From an archaeon (GTDB lineage: Archaea > Thermoplasmatota > Thermoplasmata > Methanomassiliicoccales > Methanomethylophilaceae), in NCBI GenBank assembly GCA_024399275.1, contig JAKSHS010000001.1, forward strand, positions 1 through 64,000: a stretch of DNA of 64,000 nucleotides. The letters are read 5' to 3'. A program made the translations under genes and the position numbers. Below the pieces are notes generated by a model. It saw only the letters and a list, made by a program, of their open reading frames with translations, did no database searches and had not been told where the DNA came from. The stretch's first letter is position 1. Every line of letters begins with the position of its first letter. This document shows positions 36,307 to 45,428 of the stretch, piece after piece.

Positions 36307-37892
36307 TGAAGATCACCTAGTCTTTTACGTTCCGAAACCACATCGCCAATAACTATTATTCCTGGAGCCTTCAAGTTATTTTCTTGTACGGTCTCCCCCA
36401 ATTTGTCCAAAGTAGTCAAAACAACACATTGATCAGATTTTGCACCACTAGATATAATCGCGACTTCAGTACGTGGTGCTTTCCCTCCGTCTATAAGCTT
36501 TTTCGAGATCGTTGCTGCATTGCTTATTCCCATCAATACTACAAGCGTGCCATCCATCCTCGCAGCTGATGTCCAATTAACATTACCTCCATCCTTACTA
36601 TGTCCAGTCAATATTGTTACTGCCGACGCACAATCCCTGTGTGTGACAGGTATGCCGGCTAATTCCGGAACTGCAATAGCAGAAGATACACCAGGAATCA
36701 CCGTAACAGGTATGCCAGCCCCTCTTAAAGCAGCAACTTCTTCTGCCCCCCTTCCAAATAAAAAGGGATCGCCTCCTTTAAGTCTAACAACTCTTTTCCC
36801 ACGCTTTCCATAATCGACCAAAAGTTCGTTTATCTCAGTCTGTGTTTTAGTATGGTTATTGCTTCTCTTTCCAACATCTACTAACTCCGCAGACTGGCAT
36901 TCTCTGAGAAGAGATACATCTATTAACGCATCGTAGACAACAACCTCAGCCGACCGAAGTAAATCAAGACCTCTTATCGTAATTAAGTCATAATCTCCTG
37001 GGCCAGCTCCCACCAAATAAACGTGCCCTCCATTCCTGCCGCGAAGAGTATTAGCTACATCCTTCAGAATCAACCTACTGCATCCAATAGACATAGTGCC
37101 CTTAAAGAAAGTTTTAGTGCCAGTCTCGAAGGATACTGCGTTAACTGCTATTTTGTTACCTGCCGCCTTAGCATTAATGCCAATTGGCGACGAGCAACCT
37201 GCACCCATCAACTTCATTAAGTAACGTTCGGTCTCAACTTCTGAACGAGTCTTATCGTCATCAAGGCCCTTTAATAAATCAACTACCTTCTTGTTGTCAG
37301 ATCTACAAACAGCAGCAATAGCTCCTTGAGCAGGCGCTGGTACGAAAACCTCTGGGTCTAGAACTGACATCGGCCTATCAACGCCCAGTCTATCTATTCC
37401 GGCCTTAGCCAAAATGATAGCGTCATATTGTCCAGAATCTAATTTTGAAATACGGGTTCTTACATTTCCTCTAAGTAACTTTACTTTTATGTCTGGCCTA
37501 ATTTCTCTTAAAATAGCTGCCCTACGTATTGATGAAGTTCCAACTACTGCTCCATACTTCAATTCCTCTAATGAACAGGGAATACATACGTCTCTAACAT
37601 CTGCTCTAGAGAGCACGGCAGGCACGCATAAATCCTCACGAATATCTATAGGCATGTCCTTCATAGAATTAACAGCAACGTCTATTTCCCCATGCAGAAG
37701 TGCGAGGTCTAACGCTCCGACAAAAGCCCCAGAACCCTGAAATTCATGTAAAGGAGATTCTAGATCAATGTCGCCAGAAGGGCAAATCGGAACTATTTCT
37801 GCATCAACATCCGGATCCACGAATTTCAGCGCATCTAAGAATATATCCACCTGCCTTAAAGCAAGTTCACTTTCCCTCGTTCCTATCTTCAT
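36303..37892 (-). CDS. Fused porphobilinogen deaminase (HemC) and uroporphyrinogen-III C-methyltransferase (SUMT)
   Basis: One 529-residue chain carrying two enzymes. Residues 1-285 are HemC: IGTRESELALRQ, GTSSIRRAA, LRGNVRTRISKLD and the dipyrromethane cysteine C233 in GAGCSSPIG. The usual AVHSxKD motif reads AVNSMKDMP, a His-to-Asn change. Residues 289-529 are SUMT: VYLVGAGPGDYDLIT, DALI, RLKGGDPFLFGRG and GVSSAIAVPELAGIPVTHR. HemD, which acts between them, is encoded next. The fusion ties bilane formation to precorrin-2 synthesis. Both domains appear complete. Overlap of 4 bp with hemL and hemD shows tight coupling. Confidence 0.93.
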   Translation of the reverse strand: MKIGTRESELALRQVDIFLDALKFVDPDVDAEIVPICPSGDIDLESPLHEFQGSGAFVGALDLALLHGEIDVAVNSMKDMPIDIREDLCVPAVLSRADVRDVCIPCSLEELKYGAVVGTSSIRRAAILREIRPDIKVKLLRGNVRTRISKLDSGQYDAIILAKAGIDRLGVDRPMSVLDPEVFVPAPAQGAIAAVCRSDNKKVVDLLKGLDDDKTRSEVETERYLMKLMGAGCSSPIGINAKAAGNKIAVNAVSFETGTKTFFKGTMSIGCSRLILKDVANTLRGRNGGHVYLVGAGPGDYDLITIRGLDLLRSAEVVVYDALIDVSLLRECQSAELVDVGKRSNNHTKTQTEINELLVDYGKRGKRVVRLKGGDPFLFGRGAEEVAALRGAGIPVTVIPGVSSAIAVPELAGIPVTHRDCASAVTILTGHSKDGGNVNWTSAARMDGTLVVLMGISNAATISKKLIDGGKAPRTEVAIISSGAKSDQCVVLTTLDKLGETVQENNLKAPGIIVIGDVVSERKRLGDLH

Positions 37893-39154
37893 TTCTTCAT
37901 AATCTCCACATATTGGCCAAACTTTTCACAAAACCTCTCTACAACATCATAACTATGCGCTGTTGATAGAAATTCAACCTCCATTTTCGACGGGGGAAGG
38001 TAAAAACCCTCTTTTAACATGAATCTAAAGAAATCATAGAATATCTTGGAATCAGCTCCCCTTGCATCCACAGCATTAAGTACCGATTCTTTTCCAAAAA
38101 ATATCTGAAACATAGATGGCGCGCTATTCAATGTCGCTGTTATATTCTTATCATTTATGATATCATTCACGGCCTTAGTTACTATCTCCGTTTTCCTTTT
38201 CAACTCTTCATATTTGACGCTTGTCATATTTTTAATTGTTGTCAATCCAGCAACGGCTGTAATTGGATTGCCCGAAAAAGTTCCAGCTTCATAAATCGGA
38301 CCTGATGGAGCTACCATTTCCATTATGTCAGATCTACCTGCAAACGCCCCAACGGGAAATCCACCACCAATTATTTTTCCCATTGTACACATATCTGGCA
38401 CTACACCAAAGAGCTCCTGGGCCCCGCCCTTTGCAACTCTATATCCCGTAATTACCTCATCAAATATTAGAAGGACATCATTTTCCTTCGTGATACGTCT
38501 TACCTCGCTAAGGTAACCCTTTTTAGGTAATATAACCCCCATATTGCCAGGAATCGGCTCCATTATAACGGCCGCTATGCTCTTATCAGATTCAAGCAAA
38601 CTCGATAGAAATTCCGTATCATTATACGATACAATCCTAGTATTACGAATCGAATCCTCTGGAATCCCTTCCGAAAAAGGCGTTATTTTTTGGCCATTTC
38701 CATTAACCATGAGATCGTTATGTGATCCATGAAACCCGCCATCGATCTTAACAATTGCACTTTTTTTTGTGAATCCCCTGGCCAAACGTATTGCGTGCAT
38801 AGTTGCTTCCGTTCCAGAATTAGTAAGACGAACGGAATCTGCACAAGCTACATCTTCACATATCCTTTTTAAAAGTTCCATCTCAGCTTCTGATGGCATG
38901 CCGTAAACGCATCCCTTAAGCATCTGTTTTCTAACCGCCGTTACTACTGAGGGATGACAGTGTCCCAGTATTAGGGGGCCGTAAGCCATACACATATCAA
39001 CATATCTATTTCCGTCCTGATCTTCTATAATTTCTTTATCTCCCAATTTTGCAAATAATGGATAAGGCTTAAATGCCCGTACAGGGCTAGACACACCTGC
39101 GGGTGTCAAACCCAACATCATTGAATACATCTCTTCCGATTTTTTAGTATTCAT
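37889..39154 (-). CDS. hemL: Glutamate-1-semialdehyde 2,1-aminomutase
   Basis: PLP enzyme that converts glutamate-1-semialdehyde to 5-aminolevulinate. 421 residues. PGGVSSPVRAF-type start (AGVSSPVRAFK), RLTNSGTEATMHAIRLARG, FDEVITGYR, GKIIGGGFPVGAFAG with the PLP lysine, and GTFSGNP are all present. Together with HemA it forms the C5 route from glutamyl-tRNA, standard in archaea. It overlaps the downstream fusion gene by 4 bp and starts 4 bp after the hemB stop. Confidence 0.97.
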   Translation of the reverse strand: MNTKKSEEMYSMMLGLTPAGVSSPVRAFKPYPLFAKLGDKEIIEDQDGNRYVDMCMAYGPLILGHCHPSVVTAVRKQMLKGCVYGMPSEAEMELLKRICEDVACADSVRLTNSGTEATMHAIRLARGFTKKSAIVKIDGGFHGSHNDLMVNGNGQKITPFSEGIPEDSIRNTRIVSYNDTEFLSSLLESDKSIAAVIMEPIPGNMGVILPKKGYLSEVRRITKENDVLLIFDEVITGYRVAKGGAQELFGVVPDMCTMGKIIGGGFPVGAFAGRSDIMEMVAPSGPIYEAGTFSGNPITAVAGLTTIKNMTSVKYEELKRKTEIVTKAVNDIINDKNITATLNSAPSMFQIFFGKESVLNAVDARGADSKIFYDFFRFMLKEGFYLPPSKMEVEFLSTAHSYDVVERFCEKFGQYVEIMKK

Positions 39155-39158
39155 AGCA

Positions 39159-40124
39159 TCATCTTAAGACCCTTGCAGCGTTTTCTGCAAAATATGTTAT
39201 TATCATATCTGCCCCGGCCCTTTTGATAGAAACCAAAGATTCCATCATCGCTCGATTTCCATCAATCCAGCCATTGGCAGCCGCCGCCTGTATCATTGCA
39301 TATTCCCCAGACACCTGATATGCTGCAATCGGATTGTCGAACCTATTACGAGCCTCTCGAATAATGTCCATATACGGTAGTGCTGGCTTAACCATAATTA
39401 TGTCCGCTCCCTCATCAATGTCCAATGCTATTTCGCGCATTGCCTCCCTACTGTTCCCACATTGCATTTGATATGTGGAACGGCTCCCTTTAAATGAAGA
39501 ATCCACAGCATCCCTAAATGGCCCGTAAAATGAGCTACAGTATTTTGCACTATATGCCATGATCGAAACATCTGAAAAATTGGCATCATCCAACGCCATT
39601 CTTATCGCACTTACTTGTCCATCCATCATCCCACTTGGCGCAATTATATCTGCCCCAGCCTCTGCTTGTGAAACTGCTATTTTGCCATATTGCAACAATG
39701 TCTTGTCATTATCAACAACACCATTACGCACAATGCCACAATGTCCGTGATCCGTGTATTCACACATGCACAAGTCAGCAATAACTACAAGATGAGAGTT
39801 ATCTTTCAATCCCTGTATCGCCCGTTGTGAAACGCCATCAGGTGCACTAGCCTGAGTTCCACATATGTCCTTCCTCTTCGGTGTGCCGAAGACCATTACA
39901 GACTTTACTCCACTCTCTTCTATAGCATTTCCAACTTGTTCATATCCTGACAACGGATGATTAACAACCCCTGGCATTGAGGATACTGGCCTGTCCACCG
40001 AGATATTTTCATCAAAAAACAATGGAAGTATAAGATCAGATGAAGTAACAGTAGTCTCTGCAACAAGATCCTCTATATTCTTACTTTTCCTAAGTCGCCT
40101 CATCCTTACCTCTGGATACTTCAT
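39159..40124 (-). CDS. hemB: Delta-aminolevulinic acid dehydratase (porphobilinogen synthase)
   Basis: Condenses two 5-aminolevulinate molecules into porphobilinogen. 321 residues. MRRLRKSKNIEDLV-type start, the zinc-binding cluster DLCMCEYTDHGHCG (three Cys), the first active Lys in MAYSAKYCSSFYGPFRDA and the second in IIMVKPALPYMDI. The Cys cluster marks a zinc-dependent rather than magnesium-dependent enzyme. Its start overlaps the hemA stop by 4 bp. Confidence 0.97.
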   Translation of the reverse strand: MKYPEVRMRRLRKSKNIEDLVAETTVTSSDLILPLFFDENISVDRPVSSMPGVVNHPLSGYEQVGNAIEESGVKSVMVFGTPKRKDICGTQASAPDGVSQRAIQGLKDNSHLVVIADLCMCEYTDHGHCGIVRNGVVDNDKTLLQYGKIAVSQAEAGADIIAPSGMMDGQVSAIRMALDDANFSDVSIMAYSAKYCSSFYGPFRDAVDSSFKGSRSTYQMQCGNSREAMREIALDIDEGADIIMVKPALPYMDIIREARNRFDNPIAAYQVSGEYAMIQAAAANGWIDGNRAMMESLVSIKRAGADMIITYFAENAARVLR

Positions 40125-41365
40125 TTGTTATCAACCTCGAAAAGATTTGCAGCCACATCACAAATATCCATGTGTCCGCTTCTTGAAGCCTCCTTCAACT
40201 TATCAAATAATCTAGCAAAAAGTTTAGAAACCAGTGCATGAGACAAACCATCTATAACTTCATTCACATCTGCCCCCCCTCTCACTCTTGATTTAGCAAA
40301 ATTAGTCTCCCTTAAACATACTTCTGAGGACATGGACAATATACTAGCAATTATCGCGCTAACCTTACGTTCCTTCATTTCAGTATCAATATTTTTAATT
40401 TCTGAATCGACAATCCTCTCCGCAGACACTATTTCATTTCGCCTGTTTGAAAGATTTTCCTGCGCAATTGCATTTATGTCTCCTATTGAGTCAACTTCAA
40501 CATTCTTCAGTTCGTTCAAATCATCGGATACATTGCGCGGAACAGAAATATCTATTATTAAGAGTTTTGAAGATCTGCCTTTCATACCCTCTTCCGCAAT
40601 ATCTTTATTTATCAGTATATGTGGAGCATTCGTAGCAACTATAACTAGGTCAGACTTTCTAAGAACTTTCGCAACATTGCAGAAATTCACTGCCCTCCCG
40701 CCAATCTCATTAGCAAGAACCTTAGCATGATCAAACGTCCTGTTCGACACAAATATAGAGTTAAGATTTTTCCCTTTTAGATTCTTAGCAATAACAGTTG
40801 CCATATCCCCCGCTCCCACAATAGCAACTACTTTACCAGAAAGGCCCCCAAGCTTCCTCTCAGCCAGTTGTACAGCAGCCGATCCAACGGATATAGCACC
40901 AACGTTTAACCTAGTCTCTGTCCTTACTTTCTTCCCCGTATAAAGTGCCTTTTCAAAAACCATGCCCATAACGCCGGAAATATGTCCTTCTTCTTTTGCT
41001 TTTAAATATGCGTTCTTAACCTGATTCTGTATTTGGTCTTCACCTACCATTAATGAGTCCAACCCACACGTAACTCTAAACAAATGTCTCACACATGCCA
41101 TGTCCATCAAAATATACCAAATAACGGAACTCCCAGCAAAAGGTATTTCTCTTCTGGCATACCCTTCTAACAAAAGTTTCATCTGCTCCGGGCTATCTGT
41201 TGAAAGATATATCTCAAACCTATTACAAGTCCTAAGAATAATATACTCCTTTATAAGAGCAGTACTGCAAATAAATTTCTTCGCACCATTCTCCACGATT
41301 GGCATAACATCAGCAATCGTGTCTAGACCTGCAGATGAATGTGTAACATGTAAACTCATTAACAT
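40121..41365 (-). CDS. hemA: Glutamyl-tRNA reductase
   Basis: NADPH-dependent reduction of glutamyl-tRNA(Glu) to glutamate-1-semialdehyde, first committed step of tetrapyrrole synthesis. 414 residues. ILRTCNRFEIYLS contains the catalytic cysteine, GEDQIQNQVKNAYLKA and VGAGDMATVIAKNL (Rossmann motif) are typical, and a C-terminal dimerisation helix region closes the chain. The ATG at 41365 follows a GGGGGGA stretch and overlaps the end of met8; an in-frame ATG at 41359 is an alternative. Confidence 0.96.
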   Translation of the reverse strand: MLMSLHVTHSSAGLDTIADVMPIVENGAKKFICSTALIKEYIILRTCNRFEIYLSTDSPEQMKLLLEGYARREIPFAGSSVIWYILMDMACVRHLFRVTCGLDSLMVGEDQIQNQVKNAYLKAKEEGHISGVMGMVFEKALYTGKKVRTETRLNVGAISVGSAAVQLAERKLGGLSGKVVAIVGAGDMATVIAKNLKGKNLNSIFVSNRTFDHAKVLANEIGGRAVNFCNVAKVLRKSDLVIVATNAPHILINKDIAEEGMKGRSSKLLIIDISVPRNVSDDLNELKNVEVDSIGDINAIAQENLSNRRNEIVSAERIVDSEIKNIDTEMKERKVSAIIASILSMSSEVCLRETNFAKSRVRGGADVNEVIDGLSHALVSKLFARLFDKLKEASRSGHMDICDVAANLFEVDNK

Positions 41366-41988
41366 TCAAATCCCCCCTTTTTCAGAGCCACTGCCCTAGC
41401 CTTTTCAACGCACCTGTTCTCGATAAGAGACTGAACTTCTTCATCGTACATTATTAATCTCAAAAATTCACTCCTTTCACGTTGAGACTTAATTACCTTC
41501 TTAGCTCTACCACGAATTTCAACCATCAAACTTAACATATAATCATACTCCTCACCAAGAAACGAGTCAAGCCTTTTAACAACATAAGGCGGAAAACCTG
41601 GAACACGCCCTTCGGATGATACAGCTACAGTATAACACTCGCGCTTAAGAACCGACGGTATTAAGACAGTGCCTCCCCCATGAGCTGAATTTACATATAT
41701 TCCCATAGAAAAAGCATCGTCCCGTATGGAATTATTAATCACTTCACTATCAGTGGCAGCAATAACCATATCATATGCTTTCATCATCGTTTTCACATCC
41801 TTAGGAATCTCTCTAATAATTACCTCCGATGCTAACCTCCTTAGTTCTGGAAGAATACTTTTTGATACAATGGTTATTTTCGAATTTCTAAAATATTTAC
41901 ACTTTCTCAGTGCGACACTACCCCCTCCAAATACAATTATCTTCAAATTAGACGCGTTTATGAACACCGGAATAAACTGATCACTCAT
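41359..41988 (-). CDS. Precorrin-2 dehydrogenase / sirohydrochlorin synthase (Met8/CysG-N type)
   Basis: NAD-dependent oxidation of precorrin-2 to sirohydrochlorin, the branch point to sirohaem, F430 and cobalamin. 209 residues. VFINASNLKIIVFGGGSVALRK is the Rossmann start, YDMVIAATDSEVIN and VAVSSEGRVPGFPPYVV are characteristic of Met8. It is the first gene of the met8-hemA-hemB-hemL-hemC/SUMT-hemD operon, so the six genes together run from glutamyl-tRNA to sirohydrochlorin. A GGTGAG site lies upstream of the ATG. Confidence 0.94.
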   Translation of the reverse strand: MSDQFIPVFINASNLKIIVFGGGSVALRKCKYFRNSKITIVSKSILPELRRLASEVIIREIPKDVKTMMKAYDMVIAATDSEVINNSIRDDAFSMGIYVNSAHGGGTVLIPSVLKRECYTVAVSSEGRVPGFPPYVVKRLDSFLGEEYDYMLSLMVEIRGRAKKVIKSQRERSEFLRLIMYDEEVQSLIENRCVEKARAVALKKGGFEC

Positions 41989-42523
41989 AACAAATCATCT
42001 TCTCACCAGGTACTTATTCAATACATAATCTATATTCTCGTTTTCATAAACTTTAACGACATTCACAGTCTCAAACTTTTGTCTTCCTAAAATCTTCTAA
42101 CAGCAAATATTCATCTTGTCAATATAAGGCGATCGTCACCAAATTCTTCCATTTGACAACGTGCTATATTGTTAATAGAAAAAACATACCACTTCATCAG
42201 TAAGAATTATCAATAAACCAAAAATCTGTTACCCGTTACCATGAACCAAACTACAAATTTTACTCTGTTACAATCCGACAAATATAACCACTTCACAAAA
42301 TAGCAATTGTTAAACTCACTATCTAGTACTGCCAGAAAATCAGGTGCTACTAACATGGTCCTAACTACTTCCTATACGAACTTCGTGTGTCATGCATAAA
42401 GTTCATTCATAATTTGACCCTTCAAAGTACTTCGCTTATAGAGGAGCGCCTCCCCCACATAGATTATAAAAGATTAAATAAAGACTGCTACATGCCTCCA
42501 CCCGCATTCATAGAGGATGAAAA
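41989..42523. other. 535-bp intergenic region between divergent hem operon and small membrane gene
   Basis: A+T-rich, without a convincing gene. The left edge holds the hem operon leader and a TATA-like ATATAGATTATG on the minus strand (about 42023-42034). The right edge has GATTATAAAAGATT (about 42462-42475), predicting a start near 42494, and GAGGATG (42513-42519) as ribosome site for the gene at 42524. The middle shows nothing I can name. Confidence 0.45.
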
Positions 42524-42835
42524 ATGGTCGCGGATATTGCCTTTAGTTGGCTTGACTTCTGTACGGTTACTCTTTTGGCATTTGCCTTTGTCCTAATGCT
42601 CGCAGGAATCTTTTCTGCGTATTTTGGTAACGGAAAAAGCCGGGTTTTTGGATCTATCATGATTGTCACAGGGCTGCTCATTGGAGCAACCTGGACGTAT
42701 CTATGCATAGATGGAGTCATCTGTAATGTTGACGTCTGGCACGTATTCACGAACGCATTTATCAACATGCTTGCCGTCCTGGTAGGGGCATCAGCCGCTG
42801 TGGCTATATTCCTAATTTCAGTTCTAAAGAGTTAA
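42524..42835 (+). CDS. Small membrane protein with three predicted helices, unknown function
   Basis: 103 residues with three hydrophobic helices (about 12-34, 41-62 and 76-100). A short charged loop with GNGKSR lies between the first two and CIDGVICNVDVW between the second and third. No family is recognised. GAGGATG 5 nt before the ATG, the same ribosome site as hdrD, supports the start. Its DNA is richer in G+C than the flanking spacers, as expected for coding sequence. It stands alone with a hairpin 45 bp downstream. Confidence 0.68.
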   Translation: MVADIAFSWLDFCTVTLLAFAFVLMLAGIFSAYFGNGKSRVFGSIMIVTGLLIGATWTYLCIDGVICNVDVWHVFTNAFINMLAVLVGASAAVAIFLISVLKS

Positions 42836-42879
42836 AGCAACCTTCGATTGCACCAGCCAAGTCTATTCGCATAATCTAA

Positions 42880-42900
42880 ATCCTGCTTGAAGGACAGGAT
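42880..42900 (+). terminator. Hairpin downstream of the small membrane gene
   Basis: ATCCTG-CTTGAAGGA-CAGGAT is a perfect 6-bp inverted repeat 45 bp after the stop codon. No T tract follows, so it may stabilise the RNA 3' end rather than terminate transcription. Confidence 0.35.
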
Positions 42901-43405
42901 ACTTCATTGGAATTGCTGTCGAGAGTGCAAATTATGTACGCTAGACACTTTAACTCCAACTGTATGGAACTAACTGAAGGGGGCCTATCACCTGTATCTA
43001 AAAGACAAGGCATAACACAATTTCTCAAGTGTCTACATTTCAGTAAACCCACGCCGCTCTGTGTAAAAGTAGTAAGACATAAACAAACACATAACTTGCA
43101 AACTCGTACGCCCGGCGGCTAACAATTCATTTAAGGCTCTATATCAAAATATACGGGCCGTGTCGATTCACCGCTAAGCTAGCACCTCATCTACATCATA
43201 TCGTAAAATTTCAGATGCCAATAATTAGCCCCTTTTGCTTATCAAACACACTTGACAATTTCCCAAATACTAATTCATAACGCACACAGCCAGACCACAA
43301 AATCTTAAAAATTAACTCCTTAAAGCTCCGCCACATTATTCTCAATAGACAATTGTTTCACTTTGCAAAGAGCCGCCTTATTCATCACACTCGTCTTCTC
43401 TGTTA

Positions 43406-43417
43406 TTTTTATATACA
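43406..43417 (+). promoter_or_regulatory. TATA box for the zinc finger/aEF1B pair
   Basis: TTTTTATATACA centred about 26 bp before the ATG at 43438, so transcription should begin at or next to the start codon. Confidence 0.6.
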
Positions 43418-43437
43418 GTAATAATGATCGCACGCGT

Positions 43438-43605
43438 ATGGTGATTGAAAGGACGTGTTCATCTTGTGGCATAAGGCTTCAAGGTTCAGGTAGTACATTC
43501 TTTAAATGTCCAGATTGTGGAAACGAAGAAATTGGAAGATGCGCCCAGTGTCGTGATCAAAGCGTAAAGTATGAGTGTAAAAAATGTGGATTTGTTGGCC
43601 CTTAG
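43438..43605 (+). CDS. HVO_2753-type zinc finger protein
   Basis: 55 residues with four CxxC-type knuckles: CSSCG, CPDCG, CAQC and CKKCG, the pattern of the small archaeal two-zinc-ribbon proteins related to HVO_2753. These are linked to translation or cell-surface phenotypes in haloarchaea but have no defined biochemical role. The ATG at 43438 is favoured by a TATA box 26 bp upstream; a longer frame adds 25 hydrophobic residues unlike the family. The gene is followed in the same frame, after a single TAG, by aEF1B, a neighbour also seen in other archaea. Confidence 0.9.
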   Translation: MVIERTCSSCGIRLQGSGSTFFKCPDCGNEEIGRCAQCRDQSVKYECKKCGFVGP

Positions 43606-43614
43606 GTGAAGTCT

Positions 43615-43884
43615 ATGGGTCAAATTGCATCTGTATACGATATCATGCCAGACGACTCGGGTGCCGACTTGCATGCAATCATCGAGAATATCCCAAATGT
43701 CATCCCAGTAGGCGTTGAACTTAAAGAAGTCAAAATTCAACCTGTCGCCTTCGGAATCAAAAAAATAGTAGCATTTTTCGTTATCGATGACTCTGATGAC
43801 AACGTAGGATCCAAACTTGAGAAAGGACTACGTAGCATCGATAGTGTCAGCGAAATTGAATGTACCGACAGCACAGTCCTCTAA
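43615..43884 (+). CDS. Translation elongation factor 1-beta (aEF1B)
   Basis: Nucleotide exchange factor for aEF1A, 89 residues, typical of archaea. QIASVYDIMPDDSGADLHAI at the start and LKEVKIQPVAFGIKKIVAFFVIDD are conserved. The ATG at 43615 follows AGGTGA, which itself overlaps the TAG of the zinc finger gene, so translation of the two is coupled. Identity is well supported. Confidence 0.94.
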   Translation: MGQIASVYDIMPDDSGADLHAIIENIPNVIPVGVELKEVKIQPVAFGIKKIVAFFVIDDSDDNVGSKLEKGLRSIDSVSEIECTDSTVL

Positions 43885-44006
43885 CCTGCGTTAAATAATA
43901 CGATTTCTGGACAAGATTCTACGGGCACCCCGCATTCCCGACTCCTCAAATCTAGCCCAGCTCACTACAGGACAAACTAGACGTACCGTAAGGTCCAAAG
44001 TGAGCA

Positions 44007-45428
44007 TTACTCTTTATATTCTTTTATAAAACCTAGTTCCATCATTTTTGCAGTAAGAGACCTTGACCTTCTAATCGTGGATTCGATTCTATCACGAAGC
44101 TCTTGCGCACCAAGTTTTAATCTTGCAACTCCCTGTTTGATCGCCTCCTCGCCAACAACAACAGCTTCACTAACAAAAGCCTCAGTTTCTAACATAGTTG
44201 GAATAATGTAATCGGGAGTAATTCCTCCTTTATGATCCTCTTCAGCATACCTCGCAAGCTCCTTTGCTGCAGCAATACACATTTCATCAGTAATTGTTCT
44301 TGCTCTAACATCAAGAACACCACGAAAAATAGCAGGAAATCCCATAGAATTGTTAATTTGATTTGGAAAATCAGAACGACCTGTTGCAAACACTTTACAC
44401 CCATGCGCTTTTGCATCCCACGGCCAGATTTCTGGAGTTGGATTTGCCGTCGCAAAGACAACAGGGTCGTCTGCCATAATATCAATGTATTCAGAAGGGA
44501 TTGTTTTTCCTCCTGGCTTTGAAGCTGCAATAACAATATCTGCGTCCACAAATGCCTCTTTCATACCTCCCCTTTTTCCAGCACCGTCGGTTATCTTACA
44601 GATATCCCACTTCTGCCTAAAATTACTCCCCTTAATATCATCTCTTTCTGCGTTCAGGATTCCTTTGGAATCACAAACACACACGTTCTTACAATTAAAT
44701 CCAGCTGCAATAAGAAGCCTAAAGGTTGCAATAGATGCCGCCCCAGCACCAATAATAGCAACATTAGCATCAGCAGGTTTCTTTCCAACAATTTTCATCG
44801 CATTAATAGCTCCAGCTAATTCAACAGTTGCCGTACCTTGCTGATCATCATGCCACACTGGTATTTTGCAATTTTTTCTTAATTTATCAAGAACATCAAA
44901 ACATTTCGGACTCGAGATATCCTCAAGGTTAATGCCGCCAAACGAAGGTGAAATGAGCCTAACGGTCTCAATAATCTTATCTGGATCTTTAGTATCTAAA
45001 CATATTGGAATGCAGTCCACTCCTCCAAGATACTTAAAAAGCATAGCCTTTCCCTCCATAACAGGCATTGCGGCTTCTGGTCCAATATCTCCAAGACCAA
45101 GGACCCTAGTCCCATCGGAAATTATTGCAACAGTATTCCATTTCCATGTATGCTCATACACCATGTCATTATGACCCGCAATGTCCCTGCAGGGTTCAGC
45201 AACACCCGGTGAGTACCACACTGCAAAATCATCAAACGACCTCACACACGCTTTAATCGCAATTTCAATCTTACCGCCGTAGTATGGATGCATTTTCATA
45301 GCATCTTGTCCAGGCCTTTCCGCCTTAGCAATAAGTCTCTGTATTAAGAGGGCATTTTCATCAGAAAATACCTTTTTATCCTCCGGCTTGTGAGCTGTAA
45401 GTCGTCCATCTCTTATATCGTTCATCAT
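44007..45428 (-). CDS. NAD(P)-dependent malic enzyme
   Basis: Oxidative decarboxylation of malate to pyruvate. 473 residues, the short bacterial/archaeal class without a phosphotransacetylase tail. Motifs: VWYSPGVAEPCRDIA, the catalytic GDIGPEAAMPVMEGKA (Lys), the metal-binding region VWHDDQQGTATVELA, the nucleotide fold NVAIIGAGAASIATFRLL and ATANPTPEIWPWDA. It supplies pyruvate or reducing power. A CTATAAATAT TATA box (45461-45470) lies about 37 bp before the start. Two adjacent ATGs are possible starts. Confidence 0.95.
   Translation of the reverse strand: MMNDIRDGRLTAHKPEDKKVFSDENALLIQRLIAKAERPGQDAMKMHPYYGGKIEIAIKACVRSFDDFAVWYSPGVAEPCRDIAGHNDMVYEHTWKWNTVAIISDGTRVLGLGDIGPEAAMPVMEGKAMLFKYLGGVDCIPICLDTKDPDKIIETVRLISPSFGGINLEDISSPKCFDVLDKLRKNCKIPVWHDDQQGTATVELAGAINAMKIVGKKPADANVAIIGAGAASIATFRLLIAAGFNCKNVCVCDSKGILNAERDDIKGSNFRQKWDICKITDGAGKRGGMKEAFVDADIVIAASKPGGKTIPSEYIDIMADDPVVFATANPTPEIWPWDAKAHGCKVFATGRSDFPNQINNSMGFPAIFRGVLDVRARTITDEMCIAAAKELARYAEEDHKGGITPDYIIPTMLETEAFVSEAVVVGEEAIKQGVARLKLGAQELRDRIESTIRRSRSLTAKMMELGFIKEYKE

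Larger units (their letters stand above)
42836..43437. other. 600-bp intergenic region
   Basis: Apart from the hairpin at 42880-42900 and the TATA box of the next gene I see no gene. A TTG-started frame (42907-43122) has an unremarkable, non-protein-like composition. Two short G+C-rich islands near 43108-43120 and 43164-43173 can pair with each other (GCCCG/CGGGC) across a 50-nt A+T-rich interval; significance unknown. Confidence 0.4.

Noticed and set aside
41989-42200. Riboswitch in front of the hem operon
   Set aside because: No conserved cobalamin-riboswitch sequence such as a B12-box is seen, and the leader appears short and A+T-rich.
42907-43122. 71-residue TTG-started frame
   Set aside because: No ribosome site, no promoter at a sensible distance, and an unstructured composition.
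43363-43437. Longer N-terminus for the zinc finger protein
   Set aside because: It would begin upstream of the TATA box at 43406-43417 and adds a hydrophobic stretch unlike the family.
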